A stretch of 10,052 nucleotides of DNA from Ophiosphaerella korrae. Lineage: Eukaryota > Ascomycota > Dothideomycetes > Pleosporales > Phaeosphaeriaceae. Below are positions 7,635-10,052 of this stretch, piece by piece (the stretch's first letter is position 1; the number at the start of each line of letters is the position of its first letter). The stretch is taken from the NCBI GenBank assembly GCA_028456385.1, contig JALNQF010000973.1, forward strand, positions 1-10,052, read 5' to 3'. The position numbers and the translations under genes were made by a program. The notes beneath the pieces are model-generated. The model had not been told where the DNA came from and searched no databases. It saw only the letters and a program-made list of their open reading frames with translations.

Positions 7635-8830
7635 TAAAGAACTTATAAGATAGTAAACTTAGTTACTTTTAATCTATACTAATTCTCTATATACTCTAGA
7701 CTAATATCTTAGTAGACTATATCTAAGCCTTACTAACTAGTAAAAATAGTAGCTAGATTTATAAATATATCTTAGTAATTTACTACTACTTTATAAAAAG
7801 ATACTATTTCTTCTTTTATAAGTTTCTAAAACTAAAAAAAGCTACCTAATATTTTATATCTATTTTTAAACTTTATAAAGTCTTAATAAATATTATATCT
7901 AATAAAGAGATAACTTTTATTAGCTAATTTTAGTACTATATATATAAACGCCTCTATATTATATAAAAGCTCTTAACTACGTACTACTTAGAAATTAATA
8001 GCTAAACTAAGTAAGTAAATTAAGCTCTAGAGATCTTTCTAAGGTAATACGTTAACTACGCGTAAAATAACTAGGTAGCCTAGCTTTATATAGCTAAGTT
8101 CTAGGTAAATAATACTATTAATATATCTATTAAGATAACTTTATTTCTTATAGATCTAAGGTATTACTCTTATAGTAGTATATACCTTAGTAAAAATAAT
8201 AAAGATTAACTAAACCTAGCTTAATATAACTAATATATATAAGCTAATAAGTTACTTAATACTTATAGTAACTTAGTAGCTTACTTTAAAGAAAAAATAC
8301 TCTAGGTATAATAAAAGTAAGTAGCTTAAGCTAATACCTTTTACTAAAGTAAACTAGTATATAAAGTTAGTAACTAAGCCTATATTAGTATAGCTAATTA
8401 GAGAACTACTTAGCTAACCCTAAAATTAAACTACTAATAAGTAAGCTTATACTCTATTAAAAGAGTTATTTATAATAGTAAAGTATATAAGCTAGTACTA
8501 CTCTAAGAGATACTAAGTAAAAGTATATTCTTAGTCTTCTCTTTAAAACTCTTACGCTCTAAGAATTAGAAGCTTTTACTAGATTAAAACTTACTATAGC
8601 TAATTTCTATTATTATTACTAATAAAGAAACTAGTAGCGTATATAAAAAATACTTAGTAGAAGCTATTTTAAATATATACTTTAAAGAGCGTAGAAAATA
8701 TATAAGATAGTACTACTTAGTCTACTAGACTAGCTATAATAAACTTATATAGAAGCTAGTAGAAGAATTTATAAAATATAAAGCTACTTTTAACTTTTAC
8801 TAGAACTACTTAGAGAAAGCTAAACTACTA
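7631..8830 (+). pseudogene. Element 2 pol, part B: integrase core to chromodomain
   Basis: The frame starting at 7631 continues part A. The first catalytic Asp is intact (GAC 7715-7717, in L-V-D-Y). The second is AAT at 7901-7903 (S-N-K-E for the family's S-D-R-G). The Glu is AAG at 8009-8011 in S-Q-T-K-Q-V-N-Q, where the family reads G-Q-T-E-R-V-N-Q. Spacing is 61 and exactly 35 codons. Then come A-K-F-Q-V-N-N-T, Y-K-V-S-N-Q-A-Y-I-S (GDKVYLS-like, about 8360-8390) and a GPY box read S-L-Y at 8444-8452. The chromodomain follows at about 8651. With D-to-N and E-to-K the integrase is dead; both are G-to-A changes in TG context. Confidence 0.93.
8651..8830 (+). other. Chromodomain of element 2
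   Basis: In the integrase frame the sequence reads Y-L-V-E-A-I-L, then F-K-E-R-R-K and Y-Y-L-V-Y followed by TAG (the conserved Trp position) and T-S-Y-N-K-L. A second TAG follows at a further Trp position, then K-L-V-E-E-F and a C-terminal helix ending Y-L-E-K-A-K. This matches the common fungal chromodomain layout (V-E-A-I-L...Y-L-V-x-W-T-G-Y...W-E...E-K). It differs clearly from the element 1 chromodomain, so the two elements belong to different families. Histone binding is inferred from the family. Confidence 0.88.
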
Positions 8831-9156
8831 ACTCTATATATACCTAAAAAATAAAGCTCTAATAAAGATATAACCTATTAAAGTATTTTAACCTACTAAT
8901 AGGTATAAAAAAGCCTTCTCTAAAGCGTAATTACTACCTTTAGCTTTTACTAGAACTACTTAAATAAGCTTAAAACTATTAATAGGCGTAAAAAAGCCTT
9001 TTTATAAAGTATAATTACTACTTTTAACTTTTACTAGAACTACTTAGAGAAGCTTAAAATACTAACTATATACTTAAAATAGAGCTTAATAAAAATATAA
9101 CCTAGTAAAGTACTTTAGCTATTAGTAAGTATAAAAAGGCCCTCTAAGGCGTAATT
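8786..9156 (+). repeat. Three tandem copies of the chromodomain C-terminal segment of element 2
   Basis: Copy 1 is 8786-8935 (150 bp), copy 2 is 8936-9019 (84 bp) and copy 3 is 9020 to about 9156 (137 bp). Each begins ACTTTTAACTTTTACTAG or a close variant and ends GCGTAATTA. Copy 2 lacks about 66 bp from the middle. The start-to-start distances (150 and 84) are multiples of three, so each copy start keeps the integrase frame and would repeat the peptide T-F-N-F-Y-stop-N-Y-L. Copy 3 is 10 bp shorter internally than copy 1, which would move downstream sequence to the next frame. In-phase units suggest the duplication arose while the region was coding. Confidence 0.82.
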
Positions 9157-9795
9157 AGAAAACTTTACTACTAGTTAAAGATAAATTATAGTATAAAAAT
9201 AGTAAAAATAGTTTACTTTAACTAGTAAGTATAAAACTCTTTTTAGGTTAAAGCTTACTCTTACTACTATAGCTATAACTACTATACTCTCTTATAACTA
9301 GTTATACGTAAGTCTAGTTTACTATTATAGAATTTATAACTAGCTACTAAATTCCTAGCTAGGGCTACTCTATACTACCTACTTCTTAATACTTATAAAT
9401 ATTAGACTTACTAAGTCTCTTATATTAATAAACTTACTTATTACAAAGCCTATATCTATAGTAAGTACTTATATAAAGATTTAGCGCTATTAAGTTACTT
9501 AGTAGTATTAACTTTACTTTCCTTTATACTATATATAAATACTTTTAGGTTTAATTTTATTAGCGTAGAGTAAAAGTAGTAGAAAAAAGTTTATAGTTAA
9601 TACGTTTTATATATAGAAGTTATATACGTCTTAATTTTATACTAAAATTAGTAAAAACTTTAGCTCTATACTCTATAAATAACGATTTTAACTCTAAAAA
9701 TAGTTAACTTCTTTAACTCTAGCTACTACTACTACTACCTAATAGGTATTATTAGTTAATTAGAGCCCTTTTTAAGCTCTAGGAATTTACTCTTT
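9157..9795 (+). other. Unassigned tail of element 2 before its presumed 3' LTR
   Basis: No domain is recognised here. The stretch is RIP-mutated like its surroundings. In the frame that continues copy 3 after its 10-bp shortening there is an unbroken run of 52 codons (9415-9570), but the other forward frame is almost as open locally. Coding status is therefore undecided. A run of TAC/CTA triplets occurs at about 9720-9740. It is most simply the 3' untranslated region or an extended C-terminal region of element 2. Confidence 0.4.
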
Positions 9796-9810
9796 AAAAG
9801 GAGAAAAACG
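9796..9810 (+). other. Possible polypurine tract of element 2
   Basis: The purine-rich run AAAAGGAGAAAAACG precedes TATAAAAGAG. If TA is a RIP-altered TG, that would be a plausible LTR start. The position, about 1 kb after the chromodomain on the correct strand, fits. No second LTR copy is in the window, so this remains a guess from composition and place. Confidence 0.33.
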
Positions 9811-9850
9811 TATAAAAGAGTTATCTCTTATATCTCTTATTTTTATACTA

Positions 9851-9879
9851 ATATTAGTAAGTTTATAACTTACTAATAT
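9851..9879. repeat. Inverted repeat, 12-bp arms
   Basis: ATATTAGTAAGT (9851-9862) pairs perfectly with ACTTACTAATAT (9868-9879) around a 5-base loop, TTATA. The right arm is part of the first unit of the 17-bp array that follows, so the array has one unit in inverted orientation at its head. It may be LTR structure of element 2; no function is shown. Confidence 0.8.
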
Positions 9880-9951
9880 AGTAAACTTACTAATATTATA
9901 AACTTACTAATATTGTAAACTTACTAATATTATAAACTTACTAATATTTAA
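9867..9951. repeat. Five tandem 17-bp units
   Basis: Units of AACTTACTAATATTATA run at 9867-9883, 9884-9900, 9901-9917, 9918-9934 and 9935-9951. Variation is confined to the last four bases (AGTA, TATA, TGTA, TATA, TTAA). A 17-bp period is not a multiple of three, so the array is not coding. It lies in the region where the 3' LTR of element 2 would begin. The remaining bases to 10052 hold only the palindrome listed next. Confidence 0.88.
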
Positions 9952-9985
9952 CTACTTTTCTACTTTTAGTTAGCACTTAGTAAGC

Positions 9986-10007
9986 TACTAGGTATATATA
10001 CCTAGTA
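9986..10007. repeat. 22-bp perfect palindrome
   Basis: The sequence centred on TATATA, flanked by TACTAGG and CCTAGTA, is its own reverse complement over 22 bases. It could be a hairpin or binding site in the presumed LTR of element 2. Because RIP enriches self-complementary TA-rich strings, some of the symmetry may be a by-product of mutation. Confidence 0.7.
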
Positions 10008-10052
10008 CTTACTTAGATAGCTTTATCTACTATTTACTCTTTTTAGTTAATT

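Larger units (their letters stand above)
7630..10052 (+). mobile_element. Element 2, right fragment, right end uncertain
   Basis: This is the downstream side of the interrupted + strand element. It holds the integrase core, GPY/F-like module, chromodomain, a repeat-containing tail and possibly the beginning of the 3' LTR near 9811. The right boundary of the element lies beyond the window or cannot be seen, because no second LTR copy is available for comparison. Confidence 0.8.

Noticed and set aside
7630..8700. A DNA transposon or host gene in the right flank
   Set aside because: Translating in the frame starting at 7631 gave a D-D-35-E integrase with GPY/F-like module and chromodomain, continuous with the zinc finger at 432-554. 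Another frame that looked protein-like had no family match.
9415..9570. A 52-codon open run as a separate small gene
   Set aside because: It has no start codon and no domain, and a neighbouring frame is nearly as open. Kept only as a note within the unassigned tail.
9867..9951. CRISPR-like array
   Set aside because: The units abut directly with no unique spacers, are only 17 bp, and lie in a fungal retroelement context.
1..10052. Naturally AT-rich genome (organelle, Plasmodium-like or AT-rich bacterium)
   Set aside because: The bias is specifically loss of CpA/TpG with excess TpA. Conserved protein motifs are changed only by C-to-T and G-to-A transitions, and LTR pairs differ by transitions. 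That points to RIP rather than general AT pressure or a different genetic code.
1..10052. TAA/TAG reassigned to glutamine
   Set aside because: Reading TAA/TAG as Gln restores some sense, but Cys, His, Trp, Met and catalytic Asp are altered too. Some TAG codons stand at conserved Trp positions, which reassignment would not explain.

Overview
The window is AT-rich, transposon-derived DNA from what is almost certainly a filamentous ascomycete fungus (Pezizomycotina). I find no host gene, tRNA or rRNA. The whole 10 kb carries a strong repeat-induced point mutation (RIP) signature. CpA and TpG are almost gone and TpA is everywhere. I saw no TCA, TGA or CCA on the + strand, and only about half a dozen ATGs. 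Surviving CpA/TpG sites are nearly all ACA/TGT or GCA/TGC. Every coding region is therefore full of TAA/TAG codons that replace Gln or Trp codons, with Cys and His read as Tyr, Asp as Asn and Met as Ile.

The layout is one Ty3/gypsy retrotransposon inserted into another. Element 1 is complete, lies on the minus strand (562-7629) and is bounded by two LTRs of 464 and 463 bp (562-1025 and 7167-7629). It is flanked by a perfect 5-bp target duplication, CTATA (557-561 and 7630-7634). Reading right to left, a single unshifted frame carries Gag with two CCHC zinc knuckles, protease, reverse transcriptase, RNase H, integrase (HHCC zinc finger and D-D-35-E core), a GPY/F-like module and a C-terminal chromodomain. 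Element 1 is therefore a chromovirus. A polypurine tract lies against its 3' LTR (1026-1039). About 218 further codons in the same frame separate the chromodomain from that tract.

Element 2 is a second, distinct chromovirus on the + strand, cut in two by element 1. Its left part (1-561) is the end of the RNase H/integrase linker and the integrase HHCC zinc finger. Its right part (7631 to about 8830) is the integrase catalytic core, GPY/F-like module and chromodomain. The two parts join in frame once one copy of CTATA is removed. Downstream, the end of the chromodomain is repeated three times (8786-9156). Then come an unassigned stretch, a possible polypurine tract (9796-9810) and what may be the start of the element 2 3' LTR, with a 17-bp tandem array and palindromes. 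The left end of element 2, including its RT, is outside the window.

Both elements are inactivated: catalytic Asp/Glu residues and zinc ligands are changed by RIP-type transitions. Indels are few, and the element 1 frame is continuous for more than 1,800 codons. I see no previously undescribed biological system here. The points most worth a second look are the exact nesting inside the integrase, the RIP trinucleotide context, the long post-chromodomain tail of element 1 and the in-frame triplication in element 2.
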